DNA of 64,000 nucleotides from Levilactobacillus zymae DSM 19395. GTDB taxonomy: Bacteria; Bacillota; Bacilli; Lactobacillales; Lactobacillaceae. The notes under the pieces were generated by a model that saw nothing but the letters and a program-made list of their open reading frames with translations, ran no database searches and was not told where the DNA came from. The stretch lies in contig NZ_AZDW01000022.1 in assembly GCF_001434115.1 (NCBI RefSeq), forward strand, positions 23,273 to 87,272, in the 5' to 3' direction. This document shows, one piece after another, positions 19,452-27,963 of this stretch (its first letter is position 1; every line of letters begins with the position of its first letter). The position numbers and the translations under genes are program-made.

Positions 19452-20321
19452 TTATTTCATCAAACCGAGAGTGACCCCACCAGCGATGACCAATAAGGAG
19501 CCAATCGTCGTGTAGACCATTTCGCGGCCAGTCTTCTTTTCGCCCAGTAACCAGATGCTCCCAAAGGTGGAAATGACAATCCCACATTGTGCTAACGAGT
19601 AACTGATGGCCAGTCCGACCTTCGGAATCGCCATGAACATGAAGAAGTTCCCAATCCCCCAGACTAATCCGGTGATGATGTTCTTCGCGGTCGCCGTATG
19701 CCAGACCTTCCGGCGGTTCTGCGGTGACAAGACGATAAAGATCAGGGCCCCTAAAATCATCCCTAAGGATTGCGGGAACAAGATCAGCTTGGAATCCAAG
19801 CCGGACAAGTTAACGATCACCGTGTAGAGCACGTAACCCACCGTCGAGATGGCGATGGCCGTGGCCCCGCGACCGGCTTCGACCGGTTCGCTGCTGACCC
19901 CTTGCCGCTTGTCCCGTAAGGACGTTAAGGCGGCCCCGGCAATCAAGACGATTACCGCGATGGTGCCCATGGTCACCATGCTGGCGGTCTTCCATTCATG
20001 GAAGAGTAACACCCCGGCCAAGGCCGTCCCGGCGAGTTGTAACCCCGTTGAAATCGGCACGGTCCGCGAAATCCCAATGAACTTCATCGATTGGAACTGT
20101 TGGAATTGTCCCACCGCCCAGCAAAGACCGGACGCAATTCCGACCAGCATCGCGAAGCCGGTCAAGTGAACGTGAAAATACATTAATGAAAACAATCCGA
20201 ACAAAACTGCGCCGGCCGTCATTCCCAAAGTTTGTTGGTAGGAAGTCCCACCTAACCGGCCACTGATCAGACCGATACTGCCCCAGCAAAGTGCCGGGAT
20301 CAGTGCGAATAAAATTGCCAT
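19452..20321 (-). CDS. GRP-family glucose/sugar importer (GlcU type)
   Basis: A 289-residue integral membrane protein with about ten hydrophobic helices, of the glucose/ribose porter family (drug/metabolite superfamily). It begins MAILFALIPALCWGSIGLIS and contains the conserved WAVGQFQQFQSMKFIGISRT segment. It likely imports glucose by proton symport, feeding glucokinase; the adjacent pgi fits this. A strong cre site lies about 40 bp upstream of the start. Confidence 0.88.
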   Translation of the reverse strand: MAILFALIPALCWGSIGLISGRLGGTSYQQTLGMTAGAVLFGLFSLMYFHVHLTGFAMLVGIASGLCWAVGQFQQFQSMKFIGISRTVPISTGLQLAGTALAGVLLFHEWKTASMVTMGTIAVIVLIAGAALTSLRDKRQGVSSEPVEAGRGATAIAISTVGYVLYTVIVNLSGLDSKLILFPQSLGMILGALIFIVLSPQNRRKVWHTATAKNIITGLVWGIGNFFMFMAIPKVGLAISYSLAQCGIVISTFGSIWLLGEKKTGREMVYTTIGSLLVIAGGVTLGLMK

Positions 20322-20361
20322 TTGTAAATACCCACTCTCGTTTCATTTATGCCGAATTTAT

Positions 20362-20375
20362 TGAAAACGCTTCAT
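20362..20375. promoter_or_regulatory. cre (CcpA) site upstream of the glucose importer
   Basis: TGAAAACGCTTCAT fits the cre consensus in the core (TGAAANCG). It lies 41-54 bp upstream of the GlcU-type start. Confidence 0.65.
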
Positions 20376-20432
20376 AATTAACGCACAATTAAGTGTAATG
20401 GTTTCTTCACTAAATGTAAACTATTATCTTCC

Positions 20433-20477
20433 AAAAAAAGCGCGAAGGAACAGTGGTCTAACCGTTCGTTCGCGCTT
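20433..20477 (-). terminator. Terminator after the rRNA methyltransferase gene
   Basis: AAGCGCGAACGAACGG pairs with CTGTTCCTTCGCGCTT, followed by seven T on the minus strand. Confidence 0.85.
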
Positions 20478-20503
20478 GATTGTGAAATTTTCATGCGTTT
20501 TCA

Positions 20504-21655
20504 TTAATTAACTGATAGCCGAATTCCCTTCAAAACTTCGCTTTGACGGTCGGCATCGTTAGTCATAAAGTCGTCCGGCGACTGGAACGTCGTGGAAACA
20601 GTTACATGACCGGTATAATTTTCGGCCGCGTCATTTACCGTTGTCCGGAGCCGTTTTAATGAATAGCTCGGCGCCGTCGTGGTAATCAGGACGGTCGACC
20701 CACTCGTTGTGACCTGCAAGGCCTGTTGGATCAGGTCTTCTAAGTCCTGCGTCAAATCAAACTTGCGCTTCTTGCCGCGGATGAAGGCCGGTGGATTGAT
20801 GAAGACCGTGTCAAACGTCAGCCCATGCTTGATGGCGTAATCCAAATAGTTGGCCACGTCCATGGTCCGCATTTCTACGGCGGCCTGGTCGAAGTTGTTG
20901 GCGGTCAGTTGCGCCTGGGTCAACGTAGCGGCCCGGTTGTTCGGGTCGACCGTGACGGCCTCGATGGCGCCCCCGACCATGGCGGCGGTGACCACCCCGG
21001 TCTCGGCGCTAAAGAGGTTCAGGACCCGCCGTTGTTGGCTGTTGTCGTGAGCCCAGGCCCGCACGTCGCGGAATTCCAGGGCCAGTTGTGGCCGGGCCAC
21101 GCTGAGGTCGACCGGATAGCTCACGCCGTCTTCAATCACCGTCACAACGTCTTTCGGCAAGTCACCGGCAATCACCTGGGGCTTCTCTTGACCCGGGGCC
21201 ACAGACAAAATCGTGACGTCCTTGCCCATGACCTTCTGAAAACCGGCGTAGATCAGCCGGGCTTGGCGCTTCAACGCCTGGTTTTGCCAGCGGAACACAA
21301 AGATGTTTTCCGGGTAGGCGTCGACAATCAGGCCGCCTAAGCCGTCCCCCACATCGTTAAAGAAGCGGTAGGCGCCCTGCGCGTTGATGGCCACGCGCTT
21401 GGCGTTAGCGGCCCGGAACTTGCCGGCAAAGAAGCGTTCGTCGATGGCGTCACTTTCGCGCAGGCTCAGCACGTAGCCGGCCCCGCGGTGTTGCTTGGCG
21501 AAGTAGGCCGTAGCCACGAAATGGCCGTGGTTTTCCAGTTGGACCCAGGCGCCGTCGTCGAAGTCCTGCCGGTTTTCTAAATCAGTTAAAGCAATCACGG
21601 GATAGCCGTCCTCGAATTTACGAACGGACTTCCCGGTAATTTGTATACGTTTCAA
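20504..21655 (-). CDS. RlmI-type 23S rRNA (cytosine-5) methyltransferase
   Basis: A 383-residue class I SAM-dependent methyltransferase. It has an N-terminal PUA-like domain (starting KRIQITGKSVRKFEDGYPVI), an EEHEE-like middle with DGLGGLIVDAYP, and a Rossmann domain with VLNLFSAETGVVTAAM (SAM) and the FINPPAF catalytic motif. Related proteins methylate C1962 of 23S rRNA; this is assigned by family. The TTG at 21655 is the likely start: the longer ATG-AGG-AGG reading begins inside the AGGAGG ribosome site itself, which is spaced 6 nt from TTG. Confidence 0.88.
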   Translation of the reverse strand: MKRIQITGKSVRKFEDGYPVIALTDLENRQDFDDGAWVQLENHGHFVATAYFAKQHRGAGYVLSLRESDAIDERFFAGKFRAANAKRVAINAQGAYRFFNDVGDGLGGLIVDAYPENIFVFRWQNQALKRQARLIYAGFQKVMGKDVTILSVAPGQEKPQVIAGDLPKDVVTVIEDGVSYPVDLSVARPQLALEFRDVRAWAHDNSQQRRVLNLFSAETGVVTAAMVGGAIEAVTVDPNNRAATLTQAQLTANNFDQAAVEMRTMDVANYLDYAIKHGLTFDTVFINPPAFIRGKKRKFDLTQDLEDLIQQALQVTTSGSTVLITTTAPSYSLKRLRTTVNDAAENYTGHVTVSTTFQSPDDFMTNDADRQSEVLKGIRLSVN

Positions 21656-21703
21656 ATTTTTCCTCCTCATATGGGTGGTACTTTTGGTTTAAGAGCGTCA
21701 CTG

Positions 21704-21872
21704 CTGTCTAAACTGGCATCTTCCGGGCCAACCTAAACTGGCTGGAACGGGGTGGGCGCGGCTTTGAGCCCCCAAATCAGGTCTCAAAGTCCGACCTTTC
21801 ACTAAGCCGGTCAAACCCACCGACTAAGTGAAATTTCACCCCTGAGCCAGTTTAGGTTGGCCCTACAGACAG
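21704..21872. repeat. Large imperfect palindrome with nested hairpins
   Basis: A 19-bp perfect inverted repeat, 21725-21743 with 21845-21863 (arm GGGCCAACCTAAACTGGCT). It is extended inward by GGGGTG/CACCCC and outward by CTGTCT (21704-21709) with AGACAG (21867-21872). Inside are two more hairpins: CTTTGAG/CTCAAAG and TTTCACT/AGTGAAA. CTAAACTGGC also recurs directly at 21708-21717 and 21733-21742. The shape fits a structured RNA, a MITE-like or palindromic intergenic repeat, or an attenuation element. There is no ORF inside. Confidence 0.85.
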
Positions 21873-21982
21873 GATAGTTCATTGCCTTATCTCAACGTGA
21901 ACTCAATTCGGTCACGAATTTAAAGCACACTTTCCACAGCTCAATTCATATTTTTCTCTCTATTACAGTTACGTCACGCGAA

Positions 21983-22000
21983 CAAGCCAACATTGGCTTG
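21983..22000 (-). terminator. Weak terminator-like hairpin after the sensor kinase gene
   Basis: CAAGCCAA/TTGGCTTG stem about 70 nt after the kinase stop, with only a short T stretch. Confidence 0.35.
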
Positions 22001-22069
22001 ACCGGAAGCGTTCAGTTTGCGCAATCCACACAAATCCTTAACACTCTCCACTATTCTAACATGCTCGGG

Positions 22070-23536
22070 TTAATCCGTCTTGGCTCGGTCGACGTTCGTC
22101 TGGTGTTGGTCCGGGAAAATCACGGTGAAGGTCGTGCCGACACCTTCCTTACTGGTCACGCTAATCTTCCCGTGATGCAACTGCACCAGCTGATGGACGA
22201 TGGATAGCCCCAACCCGGATTCGCCGTACTTGGTGTTCTTCCGCGACGGGTCGGCCTTGTAGTAGCGTTCCCAGATATTCTTGAGTTGCTCGTCACTCAT
22301 CCCCATCCCAGTATCGGCGATTCGGATGATGGCCTCTTCGTACCCCCGCTGGGCCGAAATCGTGATCTGGCCGTCTTGGGTGAACTGAATGGCGTTTTGG
22401 GTGATGTTAAACATAATCTGGACGAACCGGTCGTAATCCGCGTACACCGCCACGGATTCGGGAACCTCCAATTCCAACGTATCGCCGGAATCCTCGGCCT
22501 TTTGTTTCAATTGTTCGACGATGTTGTGCAGCGCATCGACCGCGTTAAATTCGTGCAGGTTCAACGTAATCTGGTTGGACCGAATCTTTTCGTAGTCCAG
22601 GTTTTCGTTGACCAAGCGAATCAGCCGACTAGTCTCGCTACGCATCAGGTCGATGCTTTCTTCCTTACTCTCTTCGGGAATCGCATCGTAGGCCAGGCCT
22701 TCCAGCAAACCATTGATTGTGGTCAGCGGCGTGCGCATCTCGTGGGACGCGTTGGCCATGAACTCCCGGCGGCGCTGTTCTTGCCGTTGAATCTCTTCTT
22801 GGGATTCCTTTAACGAATGGGTCATCCCATTGAAATCGTTGATCAAATCATCAATTTCGTCCCGGTTACGGCTGACCATTTGCACGTCGTAATCGCCCAG
22901 CGCCACTTGGTTGGTGGCCGCCCGCAAGCGGTTGATTCGGTTGGTGTAGTAGCGCGCCAGAATGTAGCTGGCCACGATGGCCACCAGAATCGACACGAAC
23001 AACGCCCGAATCAGGTTGTGGTTGATCTGGTTGATGTTGGTGTTGATGTCGGACACGAAGGCCCCCATCACCACCACCGCGACCAACTTATGGTTGTAGA
23101 AGTAGGGCTTCATGACCTCGGTCATCGCCGGGGTAATGCGCCCGTTCTTGTTTCGCACGCGGCGGTCGACCACCTTGTGAATGATCTGGTTATCCTTCAA
23201 CTTGCGCCAATCCGTTTTATTAATGGATTGTTGGTAGAGGTTAGCGGGAAACACGATTTTGTTGTCGGCACTATAAATCGTGACGCTGACCGCTTGGTTT
23301 TGCAGCAGTTGTTCACTATTTTCCAGCGCCGTAGTGTCGAAATTGACCGTCTTGGGATTATCGGCACTGATCCGCAGGGATTGTTCGATGAGGCTGTTCG
23401 AGTATTTTTCCAGCGAATTCCAGGTGTTACTGTACACCATCCGCCGGGTCATCTGGGTGTACGACACGCCCAAGAGGACCAGAATAATCGTAATGGCCGC
23501 GAAGAATCCCAGCATTTGTTGATACATTAACTTCAT
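22070..23536 (-). CDS. Two-component sensor histidine kinase
   Basis: A 488-residue membrane kinase. TM helix 1 is at about 8-28, an extracytoplasmic sensor region (about 30-172) follows, then TM2 at about 175-197, HAMP to about 245, and a HisKA domain with phospho-acceptor His265 in ANASHEMRTP. The ATPase domain has N-box NITQNAIQFT, G1 ADTGMGMS and G2 YGESGLGLSIV. It starts 2 nt after the response-regulator stop, so the two are co-expressed. The signal sensed is unknown. No obvious target operon adjoins. Confidence 0.93.
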   Translation of the reverse strand: MKLMYQQMLGFFAAITIILVLLGVSYTQMTRRMVYSNTWNSLEKYSNSLIEQSLRISADNPKTVNFDTTALENSEQLLQNQAVSVTIYSADNKIVFPANLYQQSINKTDWRKLKDNQIIHKVVDRRVRNKNGRITPAMTEVMKPYFYNHKLVAVVVMGAFVSDINTNINQINHNLIRALFVSILVAIVASYILARYYTNRINRLRAATNQVALGDYDVQMVSRNRDEIDDLINDFNGMTHSLKESQEEIQRQEQRRREFMANASHEMRTPLTTINGLLEGLAYDAIPEESKEESIDLMRSETSRLIRLVNENLDYEKIRSNQITLNLHEFNAVDALHNIVEQLKQKAEDSGDTLELEVPESVAVYADYDRFVQIMFNITQNAIQFTQDGQITISAQRGYEEAIIRIADTGMGMSDEQLKNIWERYYKADPSRKNTKYGESGLGLSIVHQLVQLHHGKISVTSKEGVGTTFTVIFPDQHQTNVDRAKTD

Positions 23537-23538
23537 TG

Positions 23539-24267
23539 CTATTCGGCTCCACTATCGTCAAATTTATACCCCACGCCCCAGACCGTCTGAATGATCTGTG
23601 GGCCGACCTTTTCGATCTTTTGCCGCAGCTTCTTGATGTGCGCGTCCACCGTTCGTTCGTCGCCGTAGTATTCGTAGTCCCAGACCAACTGTAAAAGCTG
23701 TTCGCGGGAGAAGACCTGCCGTGGCTTTTGGGCCAACGTCTTTAACAGGTCGAACTCTTTAGGCGTCAAATCTTCGATCTGCTTGCCGTTGAGGTAGGCT
23801 TCACGGGTCTTGGTGTTGAGCTTGAAATGTTCGGTGACCACGTCAAAGGACTCGGTATCGTCTAACGGCGCGTCCTCGCTGCCCTTCGACACGGGCCCCA
23901 ATTCGGCGCGGCGGTGTAGGGCCTTGATCCGCGCAATCAGCGTAATCGGGCTAAACGGCTTGGTGACGTAATCGTCGGCGCCCATTTCGAGGCCCAGGAC
24001 CTGGTCGCTTTCCGAGTCTCTGGCAGTCAGCATGATAATCGGGACCGTCGGCGACAGTTTCCGAATCTCGGCGCTGACCTGCATACCGTCTAACCCGGGT
24101 AGGTTCAGGTCCAGCGTGACCATGTCCCAGTCGTTGGGACTGGCGGCGAACATTTCCACGGCTTCGTTGCCGTCATAGGCAAACTGCGCGTCCCACTTTT
24201 CCTTTTTGAAAAACATCGACATCATTTGTGAGACGGAATGATTGTCTTCAATCATCAATAACTTCAT
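23539..24267 (-). CDS. OmpR-family response regulator
   Basis: A 242-residue regulator. The receiver domain has acidic pair E7/D8, phospho-acceptor D53 in VTLDLNLPG and the conserved Lys in VTKPFSP. A linker rich in acidic residues (about 125-150) precedes a winged-helix DNA-binding domain with LTPKEFDLLKTLAQ and RTVDAHIKKLRQKIE. It is the first gene of the kinase operon. A minus-strand TATAAT lies about 165 bp upstream (24431-24436). Confidence 0.94.
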   Translation of the reverse strand: MKLLMIEDNHSVSQMMSMFFKKEKWDAQFAYDGNEAVEMFAASPNDWDMVTLDLNLPGLDGMQVSAEIRKLSPTVPIIMLTARDSESDQVLGLEMGADDYVTKPFSPITLIARIKALHRRAELGPVSKGSEDAPLDDTESFDVVTEHFKLNTKTREAYLNGKQIEDLTPKEFDLLKTLAQKPRQVFSREQLLQLVWDYEYYGDERTVDAHIKKLRQKIEKVGPQIIQTVWGVGYKFDDSGAE

Positions 24268-24490
24268 ATTTAAGGACGACCTCCAAAATGGTTCTAATTT
24301 GTGGCCGACTAAAAGCTGGTGGGTGATATGACCCCGAGCTTACCCGGTGAATCAGACCGCACCATGATAGAATCGTGAAGTTTCTGTAACTTTTAGCGGC
24401 AGCCGAAACGTTGCGGCTTGGTATTTACCTATTATACTATACTGTCTGGCCGGAATTTGCCTTAAATTACCCGCGATTGGGCGAAATATT

Positions 24491-24518
24491 TTGCAGGTCT
24501 CCCAGAGTATGGTAAACT
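24491..24518 (+). promoter_or_regulatory. ssrA promoter
   Basis: TTGCAG (24491-24496), 16 nt, TAAACT (24513-24518), ending 16 nt before the mature tmRNA 5' end. Confidence 0.65.
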
Positions 24519-24534
24519 TGATGAGTATCGTTTT

Positions 24535-24902
24535 GGGGCCGTTCTGGATTCGACTGGTATAGGTCGAGCCTTGGTTGCACTCCGTAGCGGCATCTACGTT
24601 AAAAGGTCCAGTTTATTATAACTGCAAAAAATAATAACAATTCTTACGCTTTAGCTGCTTAATAGGCGCTTAACGTAGATCCTCCTAGTCTTACCCGCGG
24701 GCTAGATCTGGGTCCTAAATTTAACGGGTTACGCTGACTGGCTTCCACCTGGAGCTGTTCAGAAGAGCTTAATCAGGTTAGCTCAGCATGTTGGCCCTGA
24801 CAGGCGGCAAGTTGTTGGGTGAAAATTTAAGTAGTCTGCCTATGAGTGTAGAGGCTGGGGTGGCGATATGCTAGGACGCGGGTTCGATCCCCGCCGGCTC
24901 CA
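24535..24902 (+). ncRNA. ssrA: tmRNA (transfer-messenger RNA)
   Basis: A 368-nt RNA that rescues stalled ribosomes and tags the unfinished peptide. The 5' end GGGGCCGTTCTGGATTCGAC and the 3' end GGTTCGATCCCCGCCGGCTC plus CA form the tRNA-like domain, with no CCA encoded. The tag frame runs 24624-24662 and encodes AKNNNNSYALAA then TAA, typical of lactobacilli. A promoter lies upstream and a terminator downstream. The 3' end is a common integration target, but no island or duplicated end was seen here. Confidence 0.97.
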
Positions 24903-24936
24903 TAAAAGACTTTTTGCGGGATGAGATGATCCCAGA

Positions 24937-24964
24937 AACGCTGGTAAATCAGCGTTTTTATTTT
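24937..24964 (+). terminator. Terminator after ssrA
   Basis: AACGCTG/CAGCGTT stem with a 6-nt loop, then TTTATTTT. Confidence 0.85.
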
Positions 24965-25052
24965 GGTCAATTTTAATGGCTAGTGTGATTTGATTACCGG
25001 TTAGACAGCCAAAATGACATTCAAAAATCAACCAGTGGTGGTCGGAATAATC

Positions 25053-25085
25053 AACTGTTAGCTTAGCGGCTAGCAGTTTTTATTT
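25053..25085 (+). terminator. Second terminator-like hairpin downstream of ssrA
   Basis: AACTGTTAGC pairs with GCTAGCAGTT, followed by TTTATTT. No gene lies between this and the ssrA terminator, so it is either a backup or the end of an unrecognised short transcript. Confidence 0.6.
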
Positions 25086-25168
25086 GGCCATTTTCGGCTC
25101 CCCTCAGATTTATTTAAACTTTTTGCCGGCCCTTCTCACCTGCGCCAAATGGTGACCGCCCTCTTTCG

Positions 25169-25203
25169 TACAATAAGGGTATCGATTGCAACGATGATCG
25201 ATA
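25169..25203 (+). promoter_or_regulatory. -10 box and inverted repeat before the UDG-like gene
   Basis: TACAAT (25169-25174) is followed by TATCGAT (25180-25186) and ATCGATA (25197-25203), a perfect 7-bp inverted repeat at the expected start of transcription. It could be an operator. Confidence 0.4.
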
Positions 25204-25227
25204 ATTACATTAAAGGGGTCGATTTTT

Positions 25228-26193
25228 ATGCAAACTAAGCAAACTGTTTATTCTCAATTAGTAACCGAACCAACTGGCTTTTCACTGGTAAATGAAGCGG
25301 GACAGCCCGATCGGCCCCTGCACCTTTACGACTTTGCGTCCTTTCTTTCCTACAAAAACTTACCGACGAACCAGGCCATCCGCGACGCCATCGCGACCCA
25401 AACGCAACCGCTGACCCCCGCGACCGCCGAAACCGTGGCCGGCGTCGACGTCACCGTTGACACCACGCCCTTCACAGACTCCGCACGGAACCAAGAACCG
25501 TTTAATAACGACTACATGTTCGTCGCCCTCAACTGCGCCGTGCGGAAGGAAAACTACAGCGACGAAAAATGGCGGATGTTCCACGACGTTCAACGCAAGC
25601 CCAACACGTTCTACCTGGCTTTCAAAACCAACGCCCCGCGCTTCCGGGAAGCCTACATTACCGATATCTTGAAAAATAGTCTGGAAAGCCTCGCCAGCAA
25701 TGCCAAAGCAAAATTTTTCGTCGACGAGGAACAAAAGGGCACACACCACCTACTCACGGACGACGTCACGACCCTGGCCACGATTCTGCACGCTAAAGAC
25801 GTCAAACGCTTTGCCCGCGACCAAAAGGCCAACGCTCGCCGTGCCACGCCGAAACCCATCTTACCCGTGACCGCCGTGGCTGAATTCGCTGCGTTGATTC
25901 CCGCCTACCGCGACACCTACCGCAAGAGCGCCGCGCTATTTAGCCGCGAATGCGCCATCGTGCAACCCAAACAACTCATCGTGTTCGGCAACGATGCGCT
26001 CGCCACGATGCAAAACATGGTCAACGACGGCCTATTTGACGCTGACCCGACCGTTCAGGGCCTGATCAAAAACGCGCTGGAAACCGAACATTACGCCGCT
26101 CAAGGCAAGGTTAAGGGAAAGGGCATGGCCGCTCGGTACTGGATGGCGGCCGCCGACACCCTCACCGCCGCGACCGACCGCGCCACTAACTAA
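25228..26193 (+). CDS. Uncharacterised protein, possible uracil-DNA-glycosylase superfamily fold
   Basis: A 321-residue soluble protein with no confident family. Three segments in order resemble the UDG superfamily: FVALNCAVRKE (position of the LNPG-like motif), FREAYITDILKN (the AYVTNLVK-like strand) and FSRECAIVQPKQLIVFGNDA (the late PKLIVALG-like strand). A clear catalytic Asp/His pair was not identified, so activity is uncertain. The ATG has AAAGGGG about 10 nt upstream. It is a single-gene unit with its own promoter and a strong terminator. Confidence 0.6.
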   Translation: MQTKQTVYSQLVTEPTGFSLVNEAGQPDRPLHLYDFASFLSYKNLPTNQAIRDAIATQTQPLTPATAETVAGVDVTVDTTPFTDSARNQEPFNNDYMFVALNCAVRKENYSDEKWRMFHDVQRKPNTFYLAFKTNAPRFREAYITDILKNSLESLASNAKAKFFVDEEQKGTHHLLTDDVTTLATILHAKDVKRFARDQKANARRATPKPILPVTAVAEFAALIPAYRDTYRKSAALFSRECAIVQPKQLIVFGNDALATMQNMVNDGLFDADPTVQGLIKNALETEHYAAQGKVKGKGMAARYWMAAADTLTAATDRATN

Positions 26194-26212
26194 TTTCATC
26201 CGTATCACCACT

Positions 26213-26242
26213 AAGGGCCACCCGCAACCGGGTGGCCCTTTC
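26213..26242. terminator. Terminator after the UDG-like gene
   Basis: AAGGGCCACCCG/CGGGTGGCCCTT, a 12-bp stem with a 4-nt loop, then TT. It lies between convergent genes. Confidence 0.8.
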
Positions 26243-26270
26243 ACTTTTAACCCATCGCCCTGCCGTGGTT

Positions 26271-26546
26271 TTAGAGTTGGTGAGCCGTCATAAATTGATC
26301 CGCGGAAACGCGACTAATTCGACAAATATTGCCGACGATGGTGACCCGTAAGCCTTGCCGGATGAAGGCCGCCAGGGTCACGGGCGACACGTGCAAATAT
26401 TTAGCCGCCTCTGTTTTAGTCATATACGGGTTGAACTGCTGCCGTTCGCCGGCCTCCCTAAAGGCCCTCACCGCCATGGCCTGCATGACCGTCCCAATCT
26501 GTTGAATGGCCTGGTCTGATAATTCTAAGGGAATCTCCACGCTCAT
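26271..26546 (-). CDS. Small helix-turn-helix (excisionase-like) DNA-binding protein
   Basis: A 91-residue protein whose C-terminal half is a MerR/excisionase-like helix-turn-helix: MTKTEAAKYLHVSPVTLAAF, then a wing ending RVSADQF. Its ATG overlaps the upstream gene's stop (ATGA), so the two are translationally coupled. Such domains bind DNA in phage excisionases and in small regulators; no integrase or att site was seen nearby, so a regulator or adaptor role is as likely. Confidence 0.75.
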   Translation of the reverse strand: MSVEIPLELSDQAIQQIGTVMQAMAVRAFREAGERQQFNPYMTKTEAAKYLHVSPVTLAAFIRQGLRVTIVGNICRISRVSADQFMTAHQL

Positions 26547-27724
26547 GCCTTCCTTTCCGACGCGTCTTGGCCGTCACCGTCAAACTTCTGGTACGCCGAC
26601 CCGAACCGCGCCATGAATTCCGCTAACAGTTGCGGATCCTGCCGCTGACTGACGACCGGCCCGCTGACCGGCGTTCCCGTGGTCAACGGCCAGAAGTGCG
26701 CCACCGTGGCCGCCAGATCCGGCGCCGTCACATGTTGGCTGACGTACGCGTCCCAGAAACGTTTCATCTTGGTGGTCTGCGCCCGAAAATCCTGTTCCGC
26801 CTGGTCGCCTTGAATCAGGTCGTCTTGGAACCGCTCAATGGTTTGTTGCCGCTCAAGCGCCTCGGCCCCCGAAAAGGTGATCTCCCACAATAACCACGCC
26901 ACGCCTTCCCAGAAGTGGTCCGCCGGTAAGGTCAGGTCCATCCCCAGAAGCTCCGGGTACGACCACAGATACAAATCGGCGTGGTCCTGGCCGTCCGCGT
27001 CATCATGCCGCTGCTCGGTCCAGGGCCGGTCGGCGTGACGCGGCTGGTAGCGCACCACGATATGTTGCTGGGTGGTCGGCTGTGCCAAGTCGCTAAAGCT
27101 GCGCAGTTCCGTGAGCGCGGTGGTCAGAATGGTGCGCACCTGGGTTTCGTCGTAAGTATCCCCCAGTTGGGTGGTCAGTTCACCGACCATCACCGCGAAA
27201 TTCAAGGAATCAGTCGCCGCCGGTAAAATATCGGTCCAGTACGTAATGGGCACGGGCCAGGCCCAGAGTGTGAGGGTCTCGCTGGTCAGGGCTACGTGCT
27301 GGTTCAAGTTTTCCTGATCGACGGCAGACAACGGGTTCCAGGTCACCGAATAGTGCCGGTCGGTCGTAGCCGTATGCACAATCAGTTGCGTCACATCCTG
27401 AAATGCCAAGACCCGGTCGCGGCCATCGCTTAGGCGCGCCTTACCCGTCGCAAACGTTTGGGCGTGAAAGTTAGCTGGCTCGGCGGCCACTTGGAGTTCG
27501 AAGCCGACCAGGTCGGTCGCCGGGCCCGTCTCACCGGGCAAGAGCCAAAAATTCGTGACGGCCGCTGCTTCGATGGTGACCGTTTCGACGTTTTCAAAAA
27601 CCAGTTCCACGGACAACGCCATGAGCCGCGTGAGGTCCACCTGCGTGGCGGTCTGGCGTAACCGTTGGAGATAAGCCCGAGTGGCCCCGACAGACACCCG
27701 GCGTTGATAAGTCGTTAGATTCAC
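26543..27724 (-). CDS. Uncharacterised 393-residue protein
   Basis: A soluble acidic protein with no confident function. The N-terminal 150 residues look beta-rich (LSVELVFENVETVTIEAAAV). The segment around residue 270-300 (LADHFW-like, then LLWEITFSGAEALE) resembles the DUF6557 pattern. The start is taken as GTG at 27724, 6 nt after AAGGAGGGG, rather than a longer reading from 27766. It is coupled by a 4-bp overlap to the helix-turn-helix gene, so the two probably work together. Confidence 0.6.
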   Translation of the reverse strand: MNLTTYQRRVSVGATRAYLQRLRQTATQVDLTRLMALSVELVFENVETVTIEAAAVTNFWLLPGETGPATDLVGFELQVAAEPANFHAQTFATGKARLSDGRDRVLAFQDVTQLIVHTATTDRHYSVTWNPLSAVDQENLNQHVALTSETLTLWAWPVPITYWTDILPAATDSLNFAVMVGELTTQLGDTYDETQVRTILTTALTELRSFSDLAQPTTQQHIVVRYQPRHADRPWTEQRHDDADGQDHADLYLWSYPELLGMDLTLPADHFWEGVAWLLWEITFSGAEALERQQTIERFQDDLIQGDQAEQDFRAQTTKMKRFWDAYVSQHVTAPDLAATVAHFWPLTTGTPVSGPVVSQRQDPQLLAEFMARFGSAYQKFDGDGQDASERKA

Positions 27725-27963
27725 TGCAATCCCCTCCTTAACTCGTTGCGCCCCTATCATAGTCAAAAATGCCGGTCAAACCCAAGTTAACGTCTTACAA
27801 ATTTAATAATATGAAGGATTAGCTTTTTCCGCAAAATTGGCTTCCGTCACGCCAACCAAACAACTCAGCCCCTTCACGGTCATCTCACCATACCAACGGC
27901 CGCTCAAATAGTTTATAATAAATCGTAATTGTGTTGCTTGAAGACCCGTGAGGAGGCGCTACC

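Noticed and set aside
21704..21872. Insertion sequence
   Set aside because: No transposase or target duplication is visible; only the palindrome is supported.
24840..25031. Open frame of 63 codons on the minus strand across the end of ssrA
   Set aside because: It is antisense to the tmRNA 3' end and its terminator; the SRRGSNPRP-type peptide is a well-known artefact of tRNA-like 3' ends.
24880..25230. Genomic island inserted at the ssrA 3' end
   Set aside because: No second copy of the ssrA 3' end and no integrase in the window.
26838..27226. Plus-strand frames inside the 393-residue gene
   Set aside because: Antisense shadows with no ribosome sites; the minus-strand gene has AAGGAGGGG and coupling to its neighbour.
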